DNA of 21,307 nucleotides from an uncultured Muribaculaceae bacterium (GCA_910585275.1 CAJUCW010000048.1:1-21307); one strand, 5' to 3'. Positions 7,912 to 17,463 are shown, numbered from the stretch's first letter. The notes: generated by a model not told the origin, from the sequence alone. Translations and numbers: made by a program.

Positions 7912-9690
7912 TTACATTTCAACCCATTCGGGATTCTGTTCGAGTCCATGATAACGAACATCGTCCCAATCGAGAGGGTAATAATACTGGCGTGCCCGGA
8001 AATACCTTACCACCGTATTACGTCCGTTCACCACAGGGTTGGTAATCCTTCTGTTGCCGTTAGCTTGATACACAATCTTAACGCCATATAAAGGATTCGT
8101 GGTTCCGGTCATATATTTCTCGGCTACATTCCAACGAAGGAGGTCCCAGTATATGGTCTTTTCGAAAGCGAGTTCCACGCGGCGTTCGTTGTAGATGTCA
8201 TCCCACGTAATTGAAGTGAGTTCCGGCATCTTCACGCGGCGGCGAATCTGGTTCACCTTGTCGAGAGCATCGCCCGTACGTCCGCGCTTGAAATCTATTT
8301 CGGCATAGTCGAGAAGTAGTTCGGCATAACGCCAAAGAATGCAGTTCTGCGAACTTGCGGTGGTTTCATCGTTGTCGATTTTCTGTTTCTCGTTCAAGAA
8401 CTTCGCCATATAATAGCCCGTTCGTGTCACGGCAGCGGAGGTAGAAGTGCCGTATTTCGTAAGGTCCTCCCCCGCTACTTCCTTGCCATCCACCGTTTCA
8501 TAATGGATATCCATCGTGTGTCCGTTCCATTCGGCACCGTCATAGAGGATATTGGCATAAAAACGCCAGTCGCGGCCTTCATAAGGGTTGTTTTTGTCAT
8601 AGCCCGAATCCTTATCGGAAATACGCTTCCCGTTTTCCATACGGTATTCGTCCACATGGTTCTGAGTGGGATTATAGGCAGCCACGGTGCCACCGAAAGA
8701 GGAAGCCGCCGCATCACGGTCGAGCTTATGGCCGTTGGCATACGAGAAATCGCCATCGTTGGCATGCTGCACCTCCCAAATGGATTCACGCGAATTCTTG
8801 GTAAGGAAAATGTTGCGGTATTCGGCTACGACGTCCTTTTTCGTGGTTCCCGAAATCTGGATAAGCCCGTATTCTCCGGTGGCAATGACACGGTCATACT
8901 CGGCAGCCGCCAAATCAAGCATCTCCATCGAACGGTCGTCGGGGAAACCGAGATACCCCTTCTCCTGGTTCTGGAAATGCTCGCCCGCCACCCAGAAATA
9001 AGTCTTGGCGCGAAGCATGTAGCATACGCCCTTGGTAGGACGGCCTATATCTGAATCCGCATTTTCATACGGAAGCAGAGTCGAAGCCAACTCAGCTTCG
9101 TCGCAAATGAATTTCACCATCTCCTCGTATGTGGCGCGCGGGAAACGGACCGGGTCAACGAGGGGGTCGTAAGTACGGTCAATAATCATTGTGCCGCCGA
9201 AAAGACGAAGCATCTTGTAATAATACCACGCGCGGAAGAAATGAGCCTCCCCAAGCACCCGCTGCTTCACCGACGGGGCAAGTTTGTCTTCGTTTTCAAG
9301 AAGGGTGTTGATACTATTGATCTGGCCGTAGAACTTTGACCATTCCGTGCGTGCCCGCGTGTTGATATCCTGTTGCGAACTCTTGAGGATGCTTCCGTAG
9401 TCGCCCGAATACCAATCGCTCTTGCCGACGGTAAGCTGGTCGGAATACCATGTCTCGTATTCGCTTCCCAACCCCTTCATTATGGTGGTGACATAAGTGT
9501 AAAATCCATCGTCCATGTTACGGTACCAGGGAAGTACGTATTCGTCCACAAGATGTGGGTCGGCCCAGATTATGTCGGCGGGCAGTTTGTCGATGGGATG
9601 GTCACGGAAAATGCCGTCGCACGCCCCCAGGCCGGTGGCCGCTAACAGGAGCGGCAATGCGTAGATATATGATTTAAATTTTAATTTCAT
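7912..9690 (-). CDS. susD-like: SusD/RagB-family outer-membrane nutrient-binding lipoprotein
   Basis: The protein has 592 residues. A lipoprotein signal ends in LGAC, with the lipidated Cys at 24. The SusD fold is supported by the helical TPR-like segment around ARAWYYYKMLRLFGGTMII (N-terminal third) and the family C-terminal region with DDIYNERRVELAFEKTIYWDLLRW, then the FRARQYYYPLDWDDV ending that leads to a terminal NPEW. SusD proteins cap the SusC barrel and bind the incoming oligosaccharide or peptide at the cell surface. Its start lies 10 bp after the SusC stop, so the two are co-transcribed. The ligand cannot be read from sequence; two proteases in the same cluster favour peptides. Repeat copy B lies downstream. 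Confidence 0.93.
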   Translation of the reverse strand: MKLKFKSYIYALPLLLAATGLGACDGIFRDHPIDKLPADIIWADPHLVDEYVLPWYRNMDDGFYTYVTTIMKGLGSEYETWYSDQLTVGKSDWYSGDYGSILKSSQQDINTRARTEWSKFYGQINSINTLLENEDKLAPSVKQRVLGEAHFFRAWYYYKMLRLFGGTMIIDRTYDPLVDPVRFPRATYEEMVKFICDEAELASTLLPYENADSDIGRPTKGVCYMLRAKTYFWVAGEHFQNQEKGYLGFPDDRSMEMLDLAAAEYDRVIATGEYGLIQISGTTKKDVVAEYRNIFLTKNSRESIWEVQHANDGDFSYANGHKLDRDAAASSFGGTVAAYNPTQNHVDEYRMENGKRISDKDSGYDKNNPYEGRDWRFYANILYDGAEWNGHTMDIHYETVDGKEVAGEDLTKYGTSTSAAVTRTGYYMAKFLNEKQKIDNDETTASSQNCILWRYAELLLDYAEIDFKRGRTGDALDKVNQIRRRVKMPELTSITWDDIYNERRVELAFEKTIYWDLLRWNVAEKYMTGTTNPLYGVKIVYQANGNRRITNPVVNGRNTVVRYFRARQYYYPLDWDDVRYHGLEQNPEWVEM

Positions 9691-9700
9691 GAGCAGTGGT

Positions 9701-12700
9701 TTAAAATCCGAAGTTAAGGGTCACGCCATAAGAGCGCGAAAGAGGATAGCCCCGCAACGCTTCCGGATCCATGTTGTGGAGCGAAGAAATCGTAAAGAGA
9801 TTGCCTCCCTGCAGGGCTACGTCGAGAGTAGAGATATGGGCTTTACGTAGCATCTTCGCAGGGAAACGGTAGCCCAGCGTAAGAGCTTTAAGACGAAGGA
9901 AATTGCATTTCCTCACCCAGAATGTAGAGGGAAGACGGTTGTTGTCGCCGCTCGGAGTGAACTTTATGCGCGGATAATCGGCATTGGGATTTTCCGGGGT
10001 CCAACAATCGGTGAGGTGATAGTTCTGGAAGCGTGGCAACGAACGGCTCTCCAATGTATAGAGCTCGTTGATTTGCTGGTTATATCCCGCCACTCCCTGG
10101 AACTGGGCATTCATGTAAAGCCCTTTCCATGAAGCTGAGAGACTGATACCATAGTTAAGGTCGGGATACGAAGAACTCTTCACATAGATTTTGTCGTTGT
10201 TCGAGAGGACGCCGTTGCCGTCATGGTCGATATATTTGATGTCGCCGGGGGCAAGGGTTGCGTTTCCCTGGCCGTCCTGGTCAACAGGCCAGGCGGCGAT
10301 TTCTTCATAGCTTTGGAAGAGGCCGGCGGCTTCATACATCGAAGACACGAGATACGGCTTCCCTTTGCGCTGAAGATTGGGAGCCACGGTCGATTCGTCG
10401 CCATAGTCGAGCACCTTGTTTTCCGTAACGCCCAAATTGAACCCTACGCTATATTTGAAGTCGCCGAAGGTATTTTGATGTTTTATGGAGAAATCCACAC
10501 CCTGGAACCTCACCTTACCCATGTTGATGTTCGGCACGGTGCCTCCGGTACCGACCGACGGGGGAAACAGGTAAACCGGAGCCGAGTTGACCATATCGGT
10601 TCGGTAACGCTGGTAATATTCCACCGTAGCGTTTACGCGATTGTTCCAGAAACCAACGTCAAGACCCACGTTCCAGTCTTTCGACTTGCCCCATTGTAAG
10701 AAAACGTTGGGCCAATCGCCGGTAGAGACGATAATGCCGGGTGCAAAGTTTCCTCCGACAGGATAACCCGCGTTTGGCGAGAAGATGTATTGCTTCAGAT
10801 AGCCGTATTCGGTTGCAATCCCGTCGTCGCCGAGGATACCTGCCGATGCACGGAGTTTTGCAAACGACATGATGCCGCCGTTCATGACTTTCTCAAAAAA
10901 TTTCTCGTTGCTCAGAACCCACGAAGCCGACACCGTGGGAAAGAAACCCCAACGGTGGCCCGGTGCAAACTTAGTAGAGCCGTCAAGACGGAACGAAAAT
11001 TCCGCAAAATAACGCGAACCATACCCGTAAGTGGCGCGGCCCACGAGCGATGCCCGTTGGCCCCTGTTTTCCGAACCGTTAATACGCCCAGTATTGGTCG
11101 AACCGATTATCTCGGGATATTCACCGGGGAGGTTGTTGTTGATTCCCCTGAGGTATTTGTTGTTGTCTTCCTGATAGTTTACCACGACAAGCCCGGTAAC
11201 ATCATGCTTCTCCGCGAAAGTATGGTTGTAGTTCACCCCGAGTTCCAAGAGGGTGTTACGGAAGTTCGACCAATAATCTTCCATCGATATTTTCGCCGTG
11301 GGATATATGGTTTTTTCATCCACCGATGTAGTGCCGGTGGCTTCGTCGTAGAGGTAAAGAGGTACCGGTTTGGAGAACTTGGACGTATTCTGGTGATTAA
11401 GTTCGAGAGTACCTTTAAGGTAGGCCTGGAGACCTTCCACACCGGGGATACGGTAGGTGAGCTGCGCATCGAGGATATGGAAATCTGATTTCACCTTGTT
11501 ATAGCCGCCGATACCCTCCACGTTGATAAGCGGATTGCTCCCGTCGATCGAGGCGAGGTTGCCGTCGGTGAATCGGAGCACCTGAAGCGGCGAATAGGAA
11601 TAAGCAGCGTCGATTGTAGTGTAAGAGGAGTTCTTGTTGGTCGATACTGTCCCGTTGAGATTGACAGAGGCGGAAAGTCCTGTGAAAAGTTCAGCATCAA
11701 TTTTTGCGGAATAGTTAAACCTGTCACGGCTCACGTTGGAATACAATCCTTTGGTATTTGTATAGCCACCGGAGATATAATAACGGATTGTTTTCATACC
11801 GCCGGAAACGGAAAGGGTATAACGCTGTGAATGCCCCCATTTGTTGAGATAATCGAGCAAGTTCTCGTTGCCATATAGATTGGGGTTCGATCCAATCTGC
11901 GAAAGGTCGTAAGGTGTATAGGTCCAGTTTTCCGGATCCTCGCCGTATGTGTTTATGATTGCTTGGTTGTAGAGGTTGGCAAACTGGGTCGCATCAAGGA
12001 ATTTCGGGAGATAGGTTGCTTCCTGGAAGTTAAACTGTCCTCGGAAATTCACCCTTGCTTTCCCGTCGGTTTTTCCGCGTTTTGTCTGCACGAGGATAAC
12101 GCCGGAGGCGGCACGCACTCCATACACTGCGGCAGCGGCCGCATCCTTAAGCACGGAAATACTCTCGATGTCATCAGGATTAAGGTCGGAAAGACGCATC
12201 TCCTCTCCCGAATTGTTTTTACCGAAGCGTGGCACGCCGTCGATTACGAGCAGGGGGGGGCTGTTGTTGCCTCGAATGGCGAGCGTCGCCTCTTTGCCGC
12301 TCGACGGGTCGGCGTTGGCCGACATGACCCCGAGACCGGGCATCGTGCCGGCAAGAGTTTCGTCAACGTTCATGGCGGGAATCTTCACAAGTTCTTCGCC
12401 CTTGATAACTTCCACCGACGAAGTCAGGGAGCTCCTTTTGGCGGTGCCGTAACCGATGACCACCACCTCGTCGATGTCGCTGGCTGACGGTTCGAGCTGC
12501 AAATTTCCCAGCTCCTGACCCGGTACTACTTCAATATGCTTGGAGCGGTATCCCACGTATGAGATGTCGAGCACATTCTTCTTGTCGGGGATAGTGATGG
12601 AGAACTTGCCGTCAAGGTCGGTGGTAGATCCGAGGGAAGAGCCGTTGACCTTTACGGTGACTCCGATAAGGGGTTCACCCTTTTCATCCGTCACAAGTCC

Positions 12701-12775
12701 GGTGACGGGTGCCGACTGTGCGTAGGCCGCCATCGCCGCAAGGCAGATGAAAAATATTGAAAGGATGGATCTCAT
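9701..12775 (-). CDS. susC-like: SusC/RagA-family TonB-dependent outer-membrane transporter
   Basis: The protein has 1024 residues. The signal peptide is MRSILSIFFICLAAMAAYA. Residues about 22-100 form a carboxypeptidase-regulatory-like domain (VTGLVTDEKGEPLIGVTV, ISYVGYRSKHIEV). The plug domain (about 105-235) begins VVIGYGTAKRSSLT and includes LLVIDGVPRFG and ISVLKDAAAAAVYGVRAASG. The 22-strand barrel fills the rest and ends in the typical aromatic YGVTLNFGF. It imports ligand with energy from TonB-ExbBD, and SusD acts as lid. The metalloprotease gene lies 51 bp upstream and SusD 10 bp downstream, which is an operon arrangement. A run of eight C bases encodes S172-P173-P174-L175 in the plug; a one-base slip there would truncate the protein. 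Confidence 0.95.
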   Translation of the reverse strand: MRSILSIFFICLAAMAAYAQSAPVTGLVTDEKGEPLIGVTVKVNGSSLGSTTDLDGKFSITIPDKKNVLDISYVGYRSKHIEVVPGQELGNLQLEPSASDIDEVVVIGYGTAKRSSLTSSVEVIKGEELVKIPAMNVDETLAGTMPGLGVMSANADPSSGKEATLAIRGNNSPPLLVIDGVPRFGKNNSGEEMRLSDLNPDDIESISVLKDAAAAAVYGVRAASGVILVQTKRGKTDGKARVNFRGQFNFQEATYLPKFLDATQFANLYNQAIINTYGEDPENWTYTPYDLSQIGSNPNLYGNENLLDYLNKWGHSQRYTLSVSGGMKTIRYYISGGYTNTKGLYSNVSRDRFNYSAKIDAELFTGLSASVNLNGTVSTNKNSSYTTIDAAYSYSPLQVLRFTDGNLASIDGSNPLINVEGIGGYNKVKSDFHILDAQLTYRIPGVEGLQAYLKGTLELNHQNTSKFSKPVPLYLYDEATGTTSVDEKTIYPTAKISMEDYWSNFRNTLLELGVNYNHTFAEKHDVTGLVVVNYQEDNNKYLRGINNNLPGEYPEIIGSTNTGRINGSENRGQRASLVGRATYGYGSRYFAEFSFRLDGSTKFAPGHRWGFFPTVSASWVLSNEKFFEKVMNGGIMSFAKLRASAGILGDDGIATEYGYLKQYIFSPNAGYPVGGNFAPGIIVSTGDWPNVFLQWGKSKDWNVGLDVGFWNNRVNATVEYYQRYRTDMVNSAPVYLFPPSVGTGGTVPNINMGKVRFQGVDFSIKHQNTFGDFKYSVGFNLGVTENKVLDYGDESTVAPNLQRKGKPYLVSSMYEAAGLFQSYEEIAAWPVDQDGQGNATLAPGDIKYIDHDGNGVLSNNDKIYVKSSSYPDLNYGISLSASWKGLYMNAQFQGVAGYNQQINELYTLESRSLPRFQNYHLTDCWTPENPNADYPRIKFTPSGDNNRLPSTFWVRKCNFLRLKALTLGYRFPAKMLRKAHISTLDVALQGGNLFTISSLHNMDPEALRGYPLSRSYGVTLNFGF
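12253..12260 (-). repeat. C8 homopolymer in the susC plug domain
   Basis: On the coding strand the bases read AGC CCC CCC CTG. It is the longest G/C homopolymer in the window and lies early in a surface transporter gene, so slippage would give an early frameshift. Whether it varies in nature is not shown by one sequence. Confidence 0.6.
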
Positions 12776-12826
12776 TTAGAATCAGTTTGAATTAATATAT
12801 TATGAATAAAAAGGCATAAGGAGAGA

Positions 12827-15439
12827 TTACTTGCCGTCGAGTGTGCGCTGTATTGCGAGAATCTGATAATCGTAGAAATCGCGGGTAGAAGCGTCGGCGG
12901 TCGATGCGCGTCGGGCCTTATAGAGAGCCAAAGTTTTGCGCAGCAACGATGTCATCATGGGGCGCAACTCTGTGGCTGGAAGGGGATTCTGATTGAGAAG
13001 AAGGCGGAAGAAGGAATAGTCGCCGTCTTCGTATGCCTGGCACGGGGAGAATCCGCAAGGCATTTCCGGGAGGGTTGACAAGGCTATAGCCTCGGCATAC
13101 TCATCCACCGGGGAAAGGGCGAATGCGCTCGTTTTCTTTGCTTCTTTCGGTTTGAGACCGGAATATGTGGTCATCACGTCGATGGCAGCCTGCTGCATGT
13201 TGCGTTCGGTGGCGTCGAGGGCTTTCCCCTTTTTAGAGGCGTCAAAAATACCGTCGTATGCCTCGGCGATATACTCGGGAAGAGTATAATTCACTTTCGG
13301 GTCGAGTTGGCCGCCCTCTTTGATGCGCTCCAGGCTTGTGGATAAGAGGAGGCAAGCCACTATGTTACGCTGCATTTTATCGCGGAATTGGAAAGGCTCT
13401 TCCAGTTTTGCAAGCAGGGCAGGCGGAGTCATCCAGTCGCTCGTTCGCGCCTGTTTGAGAAGCCATTTCATAGCCTCGCGTTGTTTTGCTTTCGGAAGAT
13501 AGCTGCGTTGTGCAAGATTACCTTTCTCGCCTTGGCGGATTTCCTTAAAGACAACGCCGCCGATATAAGGATAGACATGGCCGACATGGCGGAGGTATTG
13601 CGAACACATAGCCTTGTATTTGTCGGCAAGGAGTTCGAAATCCTCTCCAGGCTCGCCTGCCCAGTCCTCAAGATTGTTCATGATAATCTTAAGGTTGGAG
13701 ATAGCCATGTCGCCTGCCTTTATATGGTCGTTACCAAGGTCTTCGGTCTGGTCGGTGGGATCGACGAGCCCGAGGAACTGCTGCGCACCGAATTCATACA
13801 TAGGGTCGCCGGATTTCTCGGCAATCCAGCGGTCGAGGGTCGGTTTCTCCGCTTCCGGGGTGTCTGCTCCCGGGATAAGGCGGTAGCCCCAGTTAATGGC
13901 GTAAATGTCATACACGCCTACAGGCGGAGGGGTAAGGCGCACGCCGCGTTCGAGGTCGCCGGGCTGTGCCACGAAGTTGTTGCGGGCATAGTCCATGATA
14001 GAGGGCGTGGTGCCATGCTTCTGTGTGAAGGCCGGGTCGCGGAGATTGTCGAGAGTAAACGAATGCGATGCACCCATGTTATGCATCAGTCCGAGACAGT
14101 GGCCTATTTCGTGGGCGGCGACATACGTGAGCGACTCATGCATCACATCGTCGTCGAACACCGGTTTGCGCACGCGAGGGTCAACGGCGCCGGTCTGGGT
14201 GAACCGCCAGTTGTGGACGAGGCTGAGGATGTTGTGATACCAGATTACGTCAGCACCGAGGATTTCACCGGTGCGCGGGTCCGTATATGAGGGGCCCATG
14301 GCGTTTGCCGTAGGTGTGACGCAATACCGTATGCAGGAATAACGTATGTCGTCCGGATCGAAGTCGGGGTCATCTTTAGGATAGTCGCGTGCCTCTACGG
14401 CGTTCTTGAAGCCGGCAGCCTCGAAAGCCTTGTTCCAATACTCGATGCCCTCTTTCACGGCGGGACGCCATTTTGCGGGGAAGGCCGAGTCAACGTAGAA
14501 CACGATTTTTTCTTTCGGCTCCACAAGCTTTCCGGCGAAGTAAGCCTCACGGTCCTCGTCACGCGGTTCGAGACGATGGCGGTTGATTATCTCGAACGTC
14601 TTGGTGCCGTCGAGTTTGGAAGAATAAAGGTTCTTATATTCGGAAAAATAACCTACGCGTTTGTCGTGGAGACGCACCGGCATGGGGTCGTCAGGAAGGA
14701 GGACGATGTTGCGCGACATAGTCACCGTATAGGGGTTGGCGGCAGACTGGGTGGTGTATGCCAGACGGCTTTTCACCTCTACGTTCTTCGGGAATGCTTT
14801 TGCCGACAATATGGAAGAAGCATCGGCGTAATATGTACCCTTGATGCCATCCTTACCTCCGAGAAGCTTCGAAAGGGGATTGGTTTCCTTAATCGGTGAA
14901 ATTGATTTCTCGTTGCCCGAAAAGAAAGAGGTTACATCCACGTATATCTTACCGTTTTCCTTATGGTCTATCTTAAAGGCTTTCAAGACAGGATCGGAGA
15001 AATTAAGGTCGAACGACACCGCGATGGGGTCGTCTTCCTTCACCACGCTCGTGGTCTGCGGGAGTGTGATATAGAAGGTGTTGTCGTTGCGCGAGAATTT
15101 GATAAGCCTTGAAGAAACCACCTGCCCTGCAACCCAATCGTTTGTCTGCGAAATTGAGTTGACGCGGTTCACGAGCATGAAAGTCTTGTCGAGCACAGAA
15201 TCGGGAATCTCGAAATACAGTTTCCCTTTCTTGTCGAGATAGGTGTTGAAGACTCCACGTGTCACCACGGCGTCTCTTATCTTCTTATGGAAATCGGCAC
15301 TGTCTTTGGCAGCCCCGGACAACTCGGTTTTCGGCAACTCGATTTTCTTCTTCTTCTTGGCATCCGCCGGTTGTGAAGAACAAAGTGCGCCTATTGCCAG
15401 ACAAGCGACAGTTGCATACTTTACGGACTTCAGTTTCAT
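12827..15439 (-). CDS. exported zinc-dependent metalloprotease, DUF5118/DUF5117/DUF4953 type
   Basis: The protein has 870 residues, with a signal peptide (MKLKSVKYATVACLAIGAL...ADA) followed by a Lys-rich stretch. The DUF5118-like start (about 45-95) precedes the DUF5117-like beta domain (about 100-290). The zincin domain carries HEIGHCLGLMHNMGASH, with H443, E444 and H447 as the HExxH site and a third ligand expected in GLMHN. The later SIMDYARNNFVAQPGD supplies the Met-turn. This large family is common in Bacteroidetes; I know of no firm substrate. It is the first gene of the operon, with SusC 51 bp downstream. A function upstream of transport, cutting proteins to importable peptides, is a reasonable inference, but periplasmic processing is equally possible. 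The leader is about 300 nt. Confidence 0.88.
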   Translation of the reverse strand: MKLKSVKYATVACLAIGALCSSQPADAKKKKKIELPKTELSGAAKDSADFHKKIRDAVVTRGVFNTYLDKKGKLYFEIPDSVLDKTFMLVNRVNSISQTNDWVAGQVVSSRLIKFSRNDNTFYITLPQTTSVVKEDDPIAVSFDLNFSDPVLKAFKIDHKENGKIYVDVTSFFSGNEKSISPIKETNPLSKLLGGKDGIKGTYYADASSILSAKAFPKNVEVKSRLAYTTQSAANPYTVTMSRNIVLLPDDPMPVRLHDKRVGYFSEYKNLYSSKLDGTKTFEIINRHRLEPRDEDREAYFAGKLVEPKEKIVFYVDSAFPAKWRPAVKEGIEYWNKAFEAAGFKNAVEARDYPKDDPDFDPDDIRYSCIRYCVTPTANAMGPSYTDPRTGEILGADVIWYHNILSLVHNWRFTQTGAVDPRVRKPVFDDDVMHESLTYVAAHEIGHCLGLMHNMGASHSFTLDNLRDPAFTQKHGTTPSIMDYARNNFVAQPGDLERGVRLTPPPVGVYDIYAINWGYRLIPGADTPEAEKPTLDRWIAEKSGDPMYEFGAQQFLGLVDPTDQTEDLGNDHIKAGDMAISNLKIIMNNLEDWAGEPGEDFELLADKYKAMCSQYLRHVGHVYPYIGGVVFKEIRQGEKGNLAQRSYLPKAKQREAMKWLLKQARTSDWMTPPALLAKLEEPFQFRDKMQRNIVACLLLSTSLERIKEGGQLDPKVNYTLPEYIAEAYDGIFDASKKGKALDATERNMQQAAIDVMTTYSGLKPKEAKKTSAFALSPVDEYAEAIALSTLPEMPCGFSPCQAYEDGDYSFFRLLLNQNPLPATELRPMMTSLLRKTLALYKARRASTADASTRDFYDYQILAIQRTLDGK

Positions 15440-15755
15440 AAAGGAAGTTAGAATATTATGAATAACTCTTTTAAATCACTCTGCATTCCGATTTCTAAAT
15501 CGGGACTTAGGACACGGACATCGGAAGCTATAACATCATTACCGAATTTATAAAACTCCGATTTCCGGTGGGTTTGAATCTTATGACAAATTATCAGGTA
15601 TATACTTTTTCAGAAAGCAGAAGGCACGTTATCTTCTAATCACACATGTAATAACTATGCATAGCGCTAAGAAAATGCTACATGATATCGTTCCGACCTC
15701 TCGGACCGACACAAGGAAGCCCCGATAATTATCTCGTATATCATTCGCAAAGATA
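15440..15755 (-). promoter_or_regulatory. -7 box and long structured leader of the metalloprotease-SusCD operon
   Basis: On the minus strand TATCTTTG at 15755-15748 is a perfect TAnnTTTG. No TTTG lies at the right distance upstream (one is at 15786-15783, 27 bp away), so a regulated promoter is possible. Transcription would begin near 15741, leaving a leader of about 300 nt. It holds a TCCGA/TCGGA hairpin and the competing AAATCGG/CCGATTT pairings described separately. No coding frame of note is seen in it. Confidence 0.45.
15488..15564 (-). promoter_or_regulatory. alternative hairpins in the operon leader
   Basis: In the RNA sense there are, in order, AAATCGG (15564-15558), CCGATTT (15503-15497) and AAATCGG (15494-15488). 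The middle element can pair with either outer one. The downstream pairing has a 2-nt loop as written and in practice would open to a tighter 6-bp stem. The two structures exclude each other. No U-run follows, so any effect would be on translation or stability. Confidence 0.4.
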
Positions 15756-15884
15756 ACGAAAGGATTTTAATTTTTGTGCATGCAAATGATAAATTTTACC
15801 CTATTTAACTAAATCCTTCTGAAAACTACAACAAAAAACGAAGTTTTGATGAAGCGATGCATTTTTATGTCATAAAGCATGCAT

Positions 15885-15922
15885 AAAAACGCCGGCCCGA
15901 AATTCGAATTCGGACCGGCGTT
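15885..15922 (-). terminator. intrinsic terminator of the LRR-CTD gene
   Basis: AACGCCGG (15888-15895) pairs with CCGGCGTT (15915-15922). After one C/A mismatch, CCGAA pairs with TTCGG inside. In the minus-strand RNA a run of five U follows. The hairpin lies 50 bp after the LRR stop and separates that gene from the metalloprotease operon. Between it and the operon promoter (15756-15884) I see only AT-rich sequence with no gene. Confidence 0.85.
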
Positions 15923-15973
15923 ATTTTCTCAACATTATCGAAGACACCCCCCGACAATGCCATATTTTCTAAT

Positions 15974-17347
15974 TTATTTCACAATCACTTTGCTCACGGT
16001 CTTACCTTGACGGCGGACATAAATGCCGGGGGCATCGCCGCTTACCTTCACGCCCTGGAGGTTGAAGTATTCTACAGGAGCATCAGCATCTTCGCCTTCG
16101 AGTTCGGCAACGCCCGAAGTGGCGTCAACCGTTATAGGCGCAGTAGTAAGGGTAAGCTTCGGAAAGAGTGCGTTAGTCATGGAGCATACATATTCGCCTG
16201 ATTTGGAGAATGTGAACACACCGTTTTCAGCGGTGAATCCGTCTGTGGCATCGGCATCGCCGAGCTTCCATGCATAAACAGTAGCGGTGTCGTCAACCAT
16301 TGCTTGCGAAGAAAGGTCAACCACATTCCCATCGGCCTCTACCACCATATCCTTCTGGGGGAAATATACATAGTTATTGGCATTTGAAGTCATTCCGGCT
16401 GCCGGGAGCGTTGTGAAATCTAACGCATTGTCTGCCAGATTCACACGTGTCATCTTGCTCGCCGATGTGTCGGGAAGCTTCACGCTCTTCAGATTATTGT
16501 GTGCAAGGAAAGCGATACCGCTTTTCGCCACCATATTGGAAAGGTCGATTGTAGTAAACCCGTTCCACTGAGCGTTAAGAGTTTTCAATTTCTTCAATGA
16601 AGAGAAGTCATACTCATCTATTCCGCATGCATTTATAGTAAGGGTGGAAAGGTTGGCACACTCGGAAATATCGAAAGCTCCCGACCCTTCAATCCTGGAG
16701 GCAAGGTTGCCGGTCACGTTCAATGTGGCAAGATTGGGGAGCAGGCCCCATGACGACCCAAGCACCTGGTTGTCGCCTGCGCCATCATTCTTCTCCCCGG
16801 TATTCATATTGTAGTTATTGCTTACGTTAATCGACTTAAGTGCCGCATTGTTTGCGTCGAAAATCACATAAGCGAGTACATTGTCTGTCGCGTTAAAAGT
16901 TGCGAGCGCCCCACACTTGGAGATGTCGATACCGGCGATTCTGTTTTTGCTTACATTAAGTTCGGTCACGCCGGTAAGGTTAGCCACATTAACAGATGTA
17001 ATTTGCACTTCCGGATCGTCATCGTTATCCTTGTCGAGGTCAAGGTAATTGATTTTAGATGCGTCGGTGCCATAAACAGTGACCGTGGTGCCGGCAAGTG
17101 TGCCTTTCACTTCCGAAAACACCCACCCGTCTGCGTTATAGTCAACGATATCATACGAGGTAAGAGCACCGTTGCCCCAATCCACGTTGATTTTCTGTCC
17201 GCCTTCGGAAGAAACCTTTATAAGGATGTTTTTCTCCACAGCCGTTTCGTCAACGGTAAAAGAGAACAACTCAACATCTTCGGCAAAAGCCGGCATAGCA
17301 ACCCCGAGAACGGTTGCCAACAAAGAAAAATGTAACAATTTCGCCAT
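15974..17347 (-). CDS. exported leucine-rich-repeat protein with C-terminal sorting-type module
   Basis: With the start at 17347 the protein has 457 residues and begins with a normal signal peptide (MAKLLHFSLLATVLGVAMPAFA/ED). A frame extension to 17419 would put 24 extra residues before that signal, so the internal start is preferred. Residues about 95-330 are irregular leucine-rich repeats (LTGVTELNVSKNRIAGIDIS, LATLNVTGN, LKTLNAQWN, MTRVNLADN) of the Bacteroidetes type. A short Ig-like segment (about 345-405) precedes the CTD, which begins VEYFNLQGVKV and ends SKVIVK. It would be a surface-exposed or secreted binding protein; the partner is unknown. It has its own promoter and terminator and is not part of the SusCD operon. 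Confidence 0.82.
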   Translation of the reverse strand: MAKLLHFSLLATVLGVAMPAFAEDVELFSFTVDETAVEKNILIKVSSEGGQKINVDWGNGALTSYDIVDYNADGWVFSEVKGTLAGTTVTVYGTDASKINYLDLDKDNDDDPEVQITSVNVANLTGVTELNVSKNRIAGIDISKCGALATFNATDNVLAYVIFDANNAALKSINVSNNYNMNTGEKNDGAGDNQVLGSSWGLLPNLATLNVTGNLASRIEGSGAFDISECANLSTLTINACGIDEYDFSSLKKLKTLNAQWNGFTTIDLSNMVAKSGIAFLAHNNLKSVKLPDTSASKMTRVNLADNALDFTTLPAAGMTSNANNYVYFPQKDMVVEADGNVVDLSSQAMVDDTATVYAWKLGDADATDGFTAENGVFTFSKSGEYVCSMTNALFPKLTLTTAPITVDATSGVAELEGEDADAPVEYFNLQGVKVSGDAPGIYVRRQGKTVSKVIVK

Positions 17348-17463
17348 AAAAGTTAAATTATTGTTTATGTTATGGAATATAAGCGACGTCAATGCTATAA
17401 AAACGACACGCCGATGCACCGCACCGGCAATCTTCCGACTGCATATCTACCACTTTCAACCGC

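Noticed and set aside
13388..14290. 300-codon plus-strand frame opposite the zinc metalloprotease
   Set aside because: It overlaps the HExxH region of a well-supported gene; no promoter or domain supports it.
12797..15465. 13-mer TTATTCATAATAT shared upstream of susC and of the metalloprotease gene
   Set aside because: It is AT-only apart from one C and lies in AT-rich spacers; chance or general initiation-region composition explains it.
17347..17419. longer N-terminus for the 457-residue LRR protein
   Set aside because: It would put 24 residues in front of a complete signal peptide; the ATG at 17347 gives a normal signal.
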